From Muricauda sp. MAR_2010_75 (GTDB taxonomy: Bacteria; Bacteroidota; Bacteroidia; Flavobacteriales; Flavobacteriaceae): 64,000 bases of DNA. The DNA is taken from NCBI RefSeq assembly GCF_000745185.1, contig NZ_JQNJ01000001.1:2834501-2898500 (forward strand), in the 5' to 3' direction. Every line of letters begins with the position of its first letter. Position 1 is the first letter of the stretch. Below the pieces are notes generated by a model that was given only the letters and a program-made list of their open reading frames with translations, ran no database searches and had not been told where the DNA came from. Positions 50,836 through 59,123 of the stretch are shown in pieces. The position numbers and the translations under genes were made by a program.

Positions 50836-51606
50836 ATGCAAAGAAGAAAAATAGGGATATGGCTTTTGGCAGGCTTTGCCTTTGGGGTCTTTATACTGCA
50901 ACCCTTGGGCCTATCCCTTTTTCTCTTTGACCGGTCGGGCGATTCCGGTCACTGGCCAAGCTATCTTGGCGAGGCTTTTGAAACCGTATGGGGTTTTACC
51001 GATGTTGACCAAGTCCTTAAAAACCTGTTGTTCGGAATATTGGGAAGCAGCCTTGCCTTGATGGTCTTTTTCAGAAAAAAGATTTTTCAACTGAACAGGA
51101 AACGGATGGATGGGCAAACCCTGCTGGAACTCATTAAAAAAGGCGAGAATGATTTGGTGGAGTTCAAATCAAGTCTGCGATGGGATTTACGTCAATCCAA
51201 AGTGAATAAACAGTTGGAATTTGTAATTATCAAGACCATAGCGGGTTTTATGAACACCAACGGTGGTAATTTGCTTATAGGAGTAGACGATAACGGCAAC
51301 ATCCTCGGTCTAAACCAGGATTTTGACACCTTGAAAAAACCGGGTACAGATGGTTTTGAGCAATACCTGATGCAGTTGATATCTTTAAAATTGGGAACCC
51401 ATTTATGTACGGCTGTAAATGTATCTTTTTACAGATATGGAGAAAATGACGTGTGCTACATAGAAATAGACCCGGCCAAAACACCAGTCTATCTAAGTCA
51501 AGACGGGAGGTCACGGTTTTATATTAGAACGGGCAACGGAACGCGCGAACTCGATTTGCCCGAAGCCATCTTGCACTTAGGAAAAGAGAAGGCGCTTTAT
51601 AATTAA
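50836..51606 (+). CDS. Membrane-anchored AlbA_2 (Schlafen-like) domain protein
   Basis: A 256-residue protein with two transmembrane helices (about residues 7-26 and 62-80) and a C-terminal AlbA_2 / Schlafen-like domain. Family motifs are NDLVEFKSSLRWD near residue 102, the FMNTNGGNLLIGVDDNGNILGL segment near 140-160 (the conserved Asn-Gly-Gly loop) and RFYIRTGNGTRELD near the end. Such domains are usually nucleic-acid or nucleotide related, yet this one is tethered to the membrane. It sits between the SHOCT protein and the second SpoIIAA-like protein in a metal block, an unusual setting. Function unknown. Confidence 0.8.
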   Translation: MQRRKIGIWLLAGFAFGVFILQPLGLSLFLFDRSGDSGHWPSYLGEAFETVWGFTDVDQVLKNLLFGILGSSLALMVFFRKKIFQLNRKRMDGQTLLELIKKGENDLVEFKSSLRWDLRQSKVNKQLEFVIIKTIAGFMNTNGGNLLIGVDDNGNILGLNQDFDTLKKPGTDGFEQYLMQLISLKLGTHLCTAVNVSFYRYGENDVCYIEIDPAKTPVYLSQDGRSRFYIRTGNGTRELDLPEAILHLGKEKALYN

Positions 51607-51687
51607 GAAAAGTAAGTGTAGGCCAATGGATATTTGCACATACAACGCACTAATATTTTAAATAGATTAATATAAAGATATACAAAT

Positions 51688-52050
51688 ATGTTACAGATAA
51701 TAAACTTAGAACAAGAACATCTTATTGCCGCTAAAATCAGCGGGAAACTTACGGAAAAGGATATGGAAAAGATGCATCCGCTTATCCACAACATCATAGA
51801 AAAAGGGCATAAAGTGGATTTCTATTTTGAAATGGAAGATTTAAAAGGCTATACCCTTAAAGGCTTTTGGGAAGACCTAAAGATTGATTCGGCTCATTTG
51901 GGAGATTATGGCAAGATGGCCTTTGTGGGCAATAAAAAATGGCAGGAATGGGCCGCGAAGGCAACTGATTTTTTCATAAAGTCTGAAGTTAAATTTTTTG
52001 ATAGTAAAAATAAAGAGCAGGCAATGACCTGGGTCTCAACAAAAGGATGA
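51688..52050 (+). CDS. SpoIIAA-like (STAS/SEC14-type) protein B
   Basis: A 120-residue protein of the SpoIIAA-like family, more typical than its relative at 50.2 kb. The start MLQIINLEQEHLIAAKISGKLTEKDMEKM is characteristic. KMAFVGNKKWQEWAAKATDFF follows at about residues 72-92, and the end is EVKFFDSKNKEQAMTWV. It overlaps the start of the P-type ATPase gene by 4 bp (ATGA), so the two are translationally coupled. This suggests the small protein affects the ATPase or a shared partner, but that is inference. Confidence 0.85.
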   Translation: MLQIINLEQEHLIAAKISGKLTEKDMEKMHPLIHNIIEKGHKVDFYFEMEDLKGYTLKGFWEDLKIDSAHLGDYGKMAFVGNKKWQEWAAKATDFFIKSEVKFFDSKNKEQAMTWVSTKG

Positions 52051-53981
52051 AAAAGAAAAAACTACAGCTACGGGAGCTAAAAGGGAAACAGTCCACTGTA
52101 ATTTCAGCAACCGAAAAAAAGCTCAAAACCTATTTACCGGCAATTTTCAGCTTTGTGATGCTCATAGTTGGTATTGCCATTGACTATTTCGATGCCTTTC
52201 CTTTCTTTAAGGGATGGGTCAGGATTGTGTGGTACACGGTGGCTTACATCCCTGTTGGCTTTCCCGTCATCAAGGAGGGATGGGAAAGTATTAAAAATGG
52301 CGATTTCTTTACAGAATTTTTCCTGATGTCCATCGCAACCTTGGGAGCATTTGCCATAGGCGAATATCCAGAGGGCGTTGCCGTGATGTTGTTCTATGCC
52401 GTGGGCGAACTGTTCCAAAATGCTGCCGTAAACCGTGCCAAAGGAAACATTAGGGCACTTCTGGATGCACGACCGGACGAGGCATTGGTCTATCGTAATG
52501 GGGACTTCGTTTCCGTCAATCCCGAAACGGTCAATATTGGCGAGAAGATACAGGTACGGGTGGGCGAAAAAATCCCATTGGATGGCAAACTGCTATCAAA
52601 CAAAGCATCGCTCAATACAGCTGCCATTACTGGCGAAAGCAAACCCGACACCATAACACAGAACGAAAAAGTCTTTGCGGGAAGCATCAATCTCGACGGT
52701 GTCATCGAAGTAGAAACCACCAAGAAATTCAAGGACAGTTCCATCGCCCGTATTCTGGAGATGGTACAGAATGCCACGGCCCGGAAATCAAAGACCGAAT
52801 TATTTATTAGGAAGTTTGCACGGATTTATACGCCCATCGTGGTTTTCCTTGCTATCGGACTCACTTTGTTACCATACTTTTTTGTCGATGAATATGTGTT
52901 TAGGGATTGGCTATACCGAGCTTTAATTTTCTTGGTGATTTCCTGCCCTTGTGCCTTGGTCATTTCCATTCCACTGGGCTATTTCGGCGGTCTGGGTGCG
53001 GCATCGCGCAACGGAATCCTGTTCAAAGGTGCATCCTTTCTCGATGCAATGACCAAAGTGAATACTGTGGTGATGGACAAAACCGGAACCGTTACCAAAG
53101 GGGTCTTTAAGATTAAGGAAGTGATAAATACATCCGCTTTTGCGGAAGTGGAATTTATGAAATACCTGATGGCGATGGAAGAACAATCTACCCACCCCAT
53201 TGCAAAGGCAATTCTGGAATACAAAGCGGACGGTACTGATTTTAAGGCATCCGAAGTTTCTGAAGTTGCCGGTAAGGGATTAAAGGGCACAGTCAACCAT
53301 AAGCAGGTCTTGGTCGGCAACAAAGCATTGATGACTTCCAATAGTGTTGATGTTCCACCTGAAACCGATGTGATAGTCGAATCTATAGTGATGGTCGCCA
53401 TCGATGGAAAATTCGCAGGCTATGTGACCATTGCCGATGAACTTAAGGAAGACGCGCATCACACCATTCAACAGATTCGGGTGGCCGGAATAGCTAAAAT
53501 CATAATGCTCTCTGGAGACAAGGATTCCATAACCCAACAAGTTGCCAAGGAACTGAATATTGATTGGGCCAAAGGCGGCTTGCTACCCGAAGATAAGCTC
53601 AACGAGGTCGAAAAGCTCAAGGAACAACCTGAATCCACGGTAGCATTTATGGGCGACGGCATCAACGATGCACCCGTGCTCGCAGCCAGTGATGTGGGTA
53701 TTGCAATGGGTGGTTTGGGCAGCGATGTGGCCATAGAGACCGCAGACGTTATCATCCAGACCGACCAGCCGAGCAGGATGGCCCGAGGAATCCAAATTGG
53801 ACGCTCAACACGCCGTATCGTATGGCAAAATATTGGTCTTACTTTTGGGGTAAAAGGGATTTTTCTCATTTTGGGTGCCATCGGTTTGGCTACGATGTGG
53901 GAGGCTGTGTTTGCCGATGTAGGTGTTTCGTTCGTTGCCATTCTCAATGCAATACGTTTGCAAAAAATGAATTGGAAATAG
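52047..53981 (+). CDS. P1B-type ATPase, CPC type (Zn/Cd/Pb-like)
   Basis: A 644-residue metal-translocating P-type ATPase. It has eight predicted helices with the metal-binding CPC motif in SCPCALVIS (Cys300, Cys302) and the phosphorylation site DKTGT (Asp344). The GDGINDAPVLAASDVGIAMGG hinge and the last-helix DVGVSFVAILNAIRLQ follow. The Asp-x-Gly in that helix is the mark of the zinc/cadmium/lead (P1B-2) group. There is no N-terminal heavy-metal-associated domain; the first about 35 residues are Lys-rich. It overlaps the SpoIIAA-like gene by 4 bp. It should export divalent cations to the periplasm, where the RND pump takes over. Confidence 0.92.
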   Translation: MKKKKLQLRELKGKQSTVISATEKKLKTYLPAIFSFVMLIVGIAIDYFDAFPFFKGWVRIVWYTVAYIPVGFPVIKEGWESIKNGDFFTEFFLMSIATLGAFAIGEYPEGVAVMLFYAVGELFQNAAVNRAKGNIRALLDARPDEALVYRNGDFVSVNPETVNIGEKIQVRVGEKIPLDGKLLSNKASLNTAAITGESKPDTITQNEKVFAGSINLDGVIEVETTKKFKDSSIARILEMVQNATARKSKTELFIRKFARIYTPIVVFLAIGLTLLPYFFVDEYVFRDWLYRALIFLVISCPCALVISIPLGYFGGLGAASRNGILFKGASFLDAMTKVNTVVMDKTGTVTKGVFKIKEVINTSAFAEVEFMKYLMAMEEQSTHPIAKAILEYKADGTDFKASEVSEVAGKGLKGTVNHKQVLVGNKALMTSNSVDVPPETDVIVESIVMVAIDGKFAGYVTIADELKEDAHHTIQQIRVAGIAKIIMLSGDKDSITQQVAKELNIDWAKGGLLPEDKLNEVEKLKEQPESTVAFMGDGINDAPVLAASDVGIAMGGLGSDVAIETADVIIQTDQPSRMARGIQIGRSTRRIVWQNIGLTFGVKGIFLILGAIGLATMWEAVFADVGVSFVAILNAIRLQKMNWK

Positions 53982-54060
53982 CAAAAATGTTAACCTTTAA
54001 CAAATTACAAGCCCAAAACTGGATTAAATCTTAATTAACGATAACAAAACCATTAATAAT

Positions 54061-56049
54061 ATGAAAGACAAGGAAAAACACAGCAAAGACGATGGCCACA
54101 ACCACGACCACGGCGGCATCTTCGGCAAAAACACCGAACTCTATTTTGCTATTTTAAGCGGGGTCACACTAATTACGGGTTTCCTATTGGAGAAATTTAC
54201 CGGGGTTTCAGAAAACATTCCTTTTTGGCTCTATATTGCGGCCTACTTTTTCGGTGGCTATTTTACCTTGAAGGAGGCCATCGTCAAGATTTCCAAGGGC
54301 GGATTTGAAATCGATTTCCTGATGCTGGTCGCAGCTGCAGGAGCCGCCTATTTGGGCGAATGGGCAGAAGGTGCCTTGTTGCTGTTCCTGTTTAGTTTGG
54401 GTCACGCACTGGAAAACTATGCAATGGGCAAGGCCAAGAAATCCATTGCAGCGTTAACAGACCTTGCGCCTAAAACCGCACTATTAAAGAAGGATGACGA
54501 TACCGTTGAAGTCGGTATAGAAGAGTTACAGATAGGTGATACTATCGTGGTACGCCCCAACAGTAAAATATCTGCTGATGGTGTTATTGTAAAGGGCAAT
54601 AGTAGTATAGACCAGTCACCCATTACCGGGGAAAGCGTTCCAGTGGACAAAACACCAATAGAAAATCCCGATAAGGAATATACAGCAAAAAGCGATATTC
54701 CCGACGAGAACCGTGTATTTTCAGGAACTATCAATGGCAACAATACCCTCGAAATAAAGGTGATTAAAGAGGCAAAAGATTCTACCCTCAACCGCTTGGT
54801 CACTATGGTTCAAGAGGCCCAGGACCAAAAATCGCCCACACAATTATTGACAGACAAGTTTGAGCGGTACTACGTGCCATCGGTAATCTTATTGGTCATA
54901 GTATTAAATTTTGCTTTTTTGGTCATCGATGAAACGTGGAATGAAAGCCTGTACCGTTCCCTGGCGGTACTTGTGGCAGCCAGTCCTTGTGCCCTGGCCA
55001 TTTCTACGCCATCTGCTGTATTGAGTGGTGTGGCAAGAGCAGCACGAGGCGGGGTTTTGATAAAAGGCGGTCGCCCCTTGGAAGACTTAGGGGTACTTAC
55101 CGCTCTCGCTTTTGACAAAACGGGAACACTTACCGAAGGAAAACCAAAGCTTACCGACGTCGAAAGTTTTGGCAGTATAGATAAAAAGGAACTGTTGGAA
55201 ATCGCGATTGCGGTTGAGGAACTGAGTGACCATCCCCTGGCAAAGGCTGTTGTAAGGGATGGGATGGAGCGGCTTGGGAAGGACACCAAAATTCCCGATG
55301 CCGATGATTTGGAAGCCGTACAGGGCAAGGGCATAAAGGCAAACTATCAAGGGAATTCCATTTACATAGGCAACCTTGAGCTTTTTGAGGATATTGATAA
55401 AGGTGTTCCCAGCGATGTATCAGAAAAGGTAAGAGCGCTTGAAGGGGAAGGAAAGACCACGATGCTAATAAAAAGGGGCAATGAATTTATAGGGATGCTG
55501 GGGCTAATGGACACGCCACGGGAAAAAGCCAAGGAAACCCTTGCCCAACTAAAGGAAATAGGCATCAAGAAAATGATAATGCTTACCGGCGACAACCAGA
55601 AAGTAGCCGACGCTGTAGCCGAGGAAATCGGTTTGACCGAAGCTCGCGGAAGTCTGCTTCCCGAAGAAAAAGTGGAGGCCATCAAAAAACTTGCGGAACA
55701 GGAAAATAAACTGGCAATGATAGGTGATGGGGTCAATGATGCCCCTGCTATGGCAAACAGTACCGTTGGTATTGCAATGGGTGCGGCGGGAAGCGACGTG
55801 GCTTTAGAGACCGCAGATATAGCACTAATGGCAGACAAACTGGAAACCTTGCCTTTTGCCATCGGTTTGAGCAGAAAAGCGAAGGCGATAATCAAGCAAA
55901 ACTTATGGGTTAGCTTGGGGGTTGTTGCCCTTTTAATTCCTGCGACCATAATGAGCTGGGCAAGTATCGGCATAGCCGTGGCGGTTCACGAAGGCTCTAC
56001 GTTGGTAGTGGTGGTCAATGCATTGCGTTTGCTCGCCTATAAAAAATAA
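54061..56049 (+). CDS. P1B-type ATPase, SPC/HEGST type (Co/Fe/Zn-like)
   Basis: A 662-residue P-type ATPase with a different metal signature from its neighbour. The N-terminus has a His-rich word (HNHDHGG, about residues 14-20). The membrane metal site is SPC (Ser308, Pro309, Cys310) and the last-but-one helix carries HEGST (His643 to Thr647). This pair of motifs marks the P1B-4 (CoaT-like) group exporting cobalt, iron or zinc. The phosphorylation site is DKTGT (Asp352). The long acidic insert near residues 200-215 is noteworthy. Together with the CPC-type ATPase it gives two routes out of the cytoplasm. Confidence 0.92.
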   Translation: MKDKEKHSKDDGHNHDHGGIFGKNTELYFAILSGVTLITGFLLEKFTGVSENIPFWLYIAAYFFGGYFTLKEAIVKISKGGFEIDFLMLVAAAGAAYLGEWAEGALLLFLFSLGHALENYAMGKAKKSIAALTDLAPKTALLKKDDDTVEVGIEELQIGDTIVVRPNSKISADGVIVKGNSSIDQSPITGESVPVDKTPIENPDKEYTAKSDIPDENRVFSGTINGNNTLEIKVIKEAKDSTLNRLVTMVQEAQDQKSPTQLLTDKFERYYVPSVILLVIVLNFAFLVIDETWNESLYRSLAVLVAASPCALAISTPSAVLSGVARAARGGVLIKGGRPLEDLGVLTALAFDKTGTLTEGKPKLTDVESFGSIDKKELLEIAIAVEELSDHPLAKAVVRDGMERLGKDTKIPDADDLEAVQGKGIKANYQGNSIYIGNLELFEDIDKGVPSDVSEKVRALEGEGKTTMLIKRGNEFIGMLGLMDTPREKAKETLAQLKEIGIKKMIMLTGDNQKVADAVAEEIGLTEARGSLLPEEKVEAIKKLAEQENKLAMIGDGVNDAPAMANSTVGIAMGAAGSDVALETADIALMADKLETLPFAIGLSRKAKAIIKQNLWVSLGVVALLIPATIMSWASIGIAVAVHEGSTLVVVVNALRLLAYKK

Positions 56050-56088
56050 ATCCAATAAAGGAGATTGCCTTTGAATCAAGATTAAAAA

Positions 56089-56523
56089 ATGAACAAAACG
56101 GAAAAAATATTGTCAAGTCACGGTATTCGCCCTACTCAAATGAGGTCCAAGATATACAGGTATCTGAGAAGGAAGCAAAGTGCCGTGTCCTTTTCCGATT
56201 TAAAAAAGGTCTTTGCCGAAAAGAGCGAAACCAATAAGACAGCAAACAGAACGACCTTTTATCGCAACCTTAAGATTTTTGAGGAGAAGGGACTTATTCA
56301 TCAGATTAATGATGGAACCGGAGTGGCAAAATTTGCAATTTCTGATGAAAACGTTAAAGGTAAATATGGTTCGGATTTACATCTGCATTTTCATTGTACC
56401 GAATGTAAGAAAACAATCTGTTTGCCAAATAAAATACCGGAAGAAAGTTTACCAAGTGATTATAAAATAAACGATGTCAACTTGGTATTAAAAGGGATAT
56501 GCGTGAAATGTAAGGAAAAATAA
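56089..56523 (+). CDS. Fur-family metalloregulator B
   Basis: A 144-residue Fur-superfamily repressor, paralogue of the one at 49.7 kb. The winged-helix part (MNKTEKILSSHGIRPTQMRSKIYRYL) is followed by LHLHFHCTECKKTICL (about 97-112) and a C-terminal CVKC pair for structural zinc. It lacks the extra Cys-rich word of regulator A (ISDENVKGKYG instead). The two proteins probably sense the same or related metals with different affinity. The gene follows the SPC-type ATPase by 39 bp and is followed by a strong hairpin. Confidence 0.9.
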   Translation: MNKTEKILSSHGIRPTQMRSKIYRYLRRKQSAVSFSDLKKVFAEKSETNKTANRTTFYRNLKIFEEKGLIHQINDGTGVAKFAISDENVKGKYGSDLHLHFHCTECKKTICLPNKIPEESLPSDYKINDVNLVLKGICVKCKEK

Positions 56524-56524
56524 C

Positions 56525-56587
56525 AGGTGGGAGTTCCAGAACTTTGAACCCTTGCGCCCAAGAGGCAAGTTCAAGGTTCTTCCACCT
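56525..56587 (+). terminator. Long stem-loop after Fur B
   Basis: AGGTGG (56525-56530) pairs with CCACCT (56582-56587). Inside, AGAAC-T-TTGAAC-CC-TTGC (56538-56555) pairs with GCAA-GTTCAA-G-GTTCT (56565-56580). The stem is very strong, and TATTT follows. It may terminate the upstream transcript or be the leader of the lpd2 gene. Confidence 0.6.
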
Positions 56588-56610
56588 TATTTAACCAAAA
56601 AAATACAATT

Positions 56611-58014
56611 ATGGAAAAATATGATATAACAATTATTGGTTCCGGTCCAGGTGGCTACATGTGTGCCATACGTGCTGCACAACTGGGCTTTAAAGTGGCC
56701 ATAATCGAAAGGTACAGTACCCTTGGCGGCACTTGCCTTAACGTGGGTTGTATCCCTTCAAAAGCCTGGCTGGAAGCATCGGAACATTACCACAAGCTCA
56801 AACACCAATTCGAGGATTTCGGCATTGATGTCAAGGAGGCGAATGTAGATATTGTAAAAATGAACCAAAGGGTTCAAGACGTCGTGGGGGAAATCATCAA
56901 CGGGGTAGCCTACCTGATGAAAAAGAACAAGGTTACCGTTTATGAAGGCCACGGAAACATCAAGGACAAAAACACCATTGAAATTAAGGGCGAGGACAAA
57001 ACACAAACCATAGAAACCGATAAAATGGTCATCGCCACCGGGTCAAAACCTGCATCCTTGCCCAACATAGAAATAGATAAAAAAAGGATTATTTCCTCTA
57101 CGGAAGCGCTTGCCCTTAAAGAAATCCCCAAACACTTGATGGTCGTTGGAGGTGGTGTCATTGGGGTCGAGATAGGTTCGGTTTTCGCCAGGTTAGGTTC
57201 AAAGGTTTCCATCGTAGAGTATTTTGATGGGCTTATTTATACAATGGACAAATCCGTAGGGCATCAATTGTACAGGTCCCTAAGAAAACAAGATATCGAG
57301 TTCTATCTGGAACACAAGGTCACAAAAGCTGTGGCAGCAGATGATAAAGTAACCCTTACGGCACAGAACAGGAAAGACGACAAGGAAATGCAGTTGGAAG
57401 GCGACTATTGCCTGATGGCCATTGGGAGAAAACCTTTTACATCAGGCTTGGGCCTTGCAAACGTGGGAGTGGAAACCAACGAAAAAGGACAAATAAAAGT
57501 AGACGATAACCTGGAAACCAATGTAAAAGGGGTCTATGCCATTGGAGATGTAGTCCGAGGTGCGATGCTCGCCCATAAGGCCAGTGAAGAAGGTGTTTTT
57601 GTGGCCGAACGCATTGCGGGACAAAAGCCGCACATCAATTATTCCCTCATACCAAACATTGTCTATACACAGCCCGAAGTAGCCGGCGTGGGACTTACCG
57701 AAGAGGAACTTAAAGAAGCAGGAAGGGCTATAAAAACGGGCACGTTTCCCTTTAAGGCCAATGCACGGGCCAAGATAAGTATGGACACCGATGGCTTTAT
57801 AAAAGTGATTGCAGACAAGGAAACCGATGAAATTTTGGGCGTTCATATGATAGGTCCGCGCATAGCCGATAGTTATACGGAAGCTGTCGTGGCGATGGAA
57901 TTCAGGGCAGCGGCAGAGGATATTGCCAGAATGTCCCACGGACACCCCACATTTTCAGAAACCTTTAAGGAAGCCTGCTTGGCTGCTACCGAAGACAGGG
58001 CGTTGCATATATAA
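56611..58014 (+). CDS. lpd: Dihydrolipoyl dehydrogenase (second copy, in metal block)
   Basis: A 467-residue FAD disulfide reductase. It has GSGPGGYMCAIRAAQLG, the redox pair CLNVGC (Cys42 and Cys47), VGGGVIGVEIGSVFARLG for NAD, AIGDVVRGAMLAHKA, and the C-terminal HGHPTFSE (His445, Glu450). These are dihydrolipoyl dehydrogenase features rather than mercuric reductase, which has a C-terminal Cys pair not present here. The residue after the active-site helix is Trp (SKAWLEA) where most relatives have Leu. A housekeeping copy exists at 2.4 kb. In the metal block it may serve thiol redox balance or reduce metal-thiol complexes; this is inferred. Confidence 0.9.
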   Translation: MEKYDITIIGSGPGGYMCAIRAAQLGFKVAIIERYSTLGGTCLNVGCIPSKAWLEASEHYHKLKHQFEDFGIDVKEANVDIVKMNQRVQDVVGEIINGVAYLMKKNKVTVYEGHGNIKDKNTIEIKGEDKTQTIETDKMVIATGSKPASLPNIEIDKKRIISSTEALALKEIPKHLMVVGGGVIGVEIGSVFARLGSKVSIVEYFDGLIYTMDKSVGHQLYRSLRKQDIEFYLEHKVTKAVAADDKVTLTAQNRKDDKEMQLEGDYCLMAIGRKPFTSGLGLANVGVETNEKGQIKVDDNLETNVKGVYAIGDVVRGAMLAHKASEEGVFVAERIAGQKPHINYSLIPNIVYTQPEVAGVGLTEEELKEAGRAIKTGTFPFKANARAKISMDTDGFIKVIADKETDEILGVHMIGPRIADSYTEAVVAMEFRAAAEDIARMSHGHPTFSETFKEACLAATEDRALHI

Positions 58015-58033
58015 AATTATAAAAAAAACGAAG

Positions 58034-58243
58034 ATGAAGAAAATTCAAAAACTAACCCAAGAAATCAACGAATTGACCCTAAGGATTGAACACGAATATC
58101 CCGAACTCTATCGGTATTTGGATGAGAACCCCATAACGATTCCCGTAGATGATGAAGCAAAACCGACCATTAAATCGTTCGCTGATTATTTGGAGAGCTT
58201 AAAATCGATTTTGGAAAAATATATGGAATCCCATAGTAAGTAA
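58034..58243 (+). CDS. Small helical protein after lpd2
   Basis: A 69-residue acidic helical protein. Residues 1-30 form one helix (KKIQKLTQEINELTLRIEHEYPELY), then a turn with NPITIPVDDE, and a second helix (SFADYLESLKSILEKYMES). There is no signal or membrane part. The ATG at 58034 is preferred over an in-frame start inside lpd2. It sits between lpd2 and a CDF transporter, and it resembles small proteins of unknown role often seen beside metal genes in flavobacteria. Confidence 0.7.
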   Translation: MKKIQKLTQEINELTLRIEHEYPELYRYLDENPITIPVDDEAKPTIKSFADYLESLKSILEKYMESHSK

Positions 58244-58286
58244 AGATTTAAAAGACCAAACGTAGAATTTAATACAGATTATTTAA

Positions 58287-59087
58287 ATGTCCACTATAAA
58301 CAAAAGCACTTTTAAGGTAAGTCAAATGGATTGCCCTTCAGAAGAACAGATGATACGGATGAAACTGGAGTCAAATCCTCAAATCAAATATCTGGACTTT
58401 GACATTCCGAATAGGAAATTAGATGTGTACCATCAAGGGAATGCCCAAGAAATAAACGTGGAATTGGGTGCATTAAAGTTGGGGGAAAAACTTTTGGGAA
58501 CAGAAAAGGCGGAAGCACCTAATACTGAAGATGAGACCAAACAAAAGAAGATACTCTGGTGGGTCTTGTACATCAATTTTGGTTTTTTTGTTATCGAAAT
58601 GACTACGGGTTGGATTTCTTCCTCGATGGGTCTAATTGCCGATTCACTGGATATGCTGGCCGATTCCATTGTATATGCATTGAGCCTTTTTGCCGTAGGC
58701 GGCGCTATTTCCAGAAAAAAGAAAGTGGCGAAATTCAGTGGCTATTTTCAGATGGCGTTGGCCCTGCTGGGATTTTCGGAAGTCGTGAGAAGGTTTTTGA
58801 GTAGTAGCGAAACCCCTTTGTTCCAATGGATGATTATCGTTTCCATTTTCGCCCTTATCGGCAACCTCGTTTCCCTATGGTTGATAAACAAGGCCAAAAG
58901 CAAGGAAGCGCATATGCAGGCAAGTGCCATCTTTACCTCAAACGACATTATTGTGAACGGCGGGGTAATACTGGCAGGGGTGCTGGTTTATTTTTTAGAC
59001 AGTAAATGGCCCGATTTGGTCATAGGCGGTATTGTATTTGCCTTTGTGATGCGTGGGGCCATTAGAATTTTAAAATTGTCCAAATAA
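58287..59087 (+). CDS. CDF-like cation transporter with N-terminal metal-binding domain
   Basis: A 266-residue membrane protein. Residues 1-70 form a ferredoxin-like domain starting FKVSQMDCPSEEQM, similar to heavy-metal-associated domains but with CPSEE in place of CxxC. The rest has five to six helices of the cation diffusion facilitator family. The second helix has a DMLAD metal motif (Asp-x3-Asp), while the fifth has FTSNDIIVN, lacking the usual His of HxxxD. The C-terminal cytoplasmic domain of typical CDF proteins is absent. Substrate may be a divalent metal, but the reduced site is unusual. Confidence 0.8.
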   Translation: MSTINKSTFKVSQMDCPSEEQMIRMKLESNPQIKYLDFDIPNRKLDVYHQGNAQEINVELGALKLGEKLLGTEKAEAPNTEDETKQKKILWWVLYINFGFFVIEMTTGWISSSMGLIADSLDMLADSIVYALSLFAVGGAISRKKKVAKFSGYFQMALALLGFSEVVRRFLSSSETPLFQWMIIVSIFALIGNLVSLWLINKAKSKEAHMQASAIFTSNDIIVNGGVILAGVLVYFLDSKWPDLVIGGIVFAFVMRGAIRILKLSK

Positions 59088-59123
59088 CGTATTGGGAAGA
59101 AAAGAAATAGCAAAAGAAAGATT

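Noticed and set aside
55362..55973. 203-codon open frame opposite the second P1B ATPase
   Set aside because: Low-complexity Ser/Ala/Pro-rich translation typical of an antisense shadow.
56611..58014. Mercuric reductase for the second dihydrolipoyl dehydrogenase
   Set aside because: The C-terminal Cys pair and N-terminal metal domain of MerA are missing, while the His-Glu pair of lipoamide dehydrogenase is present.
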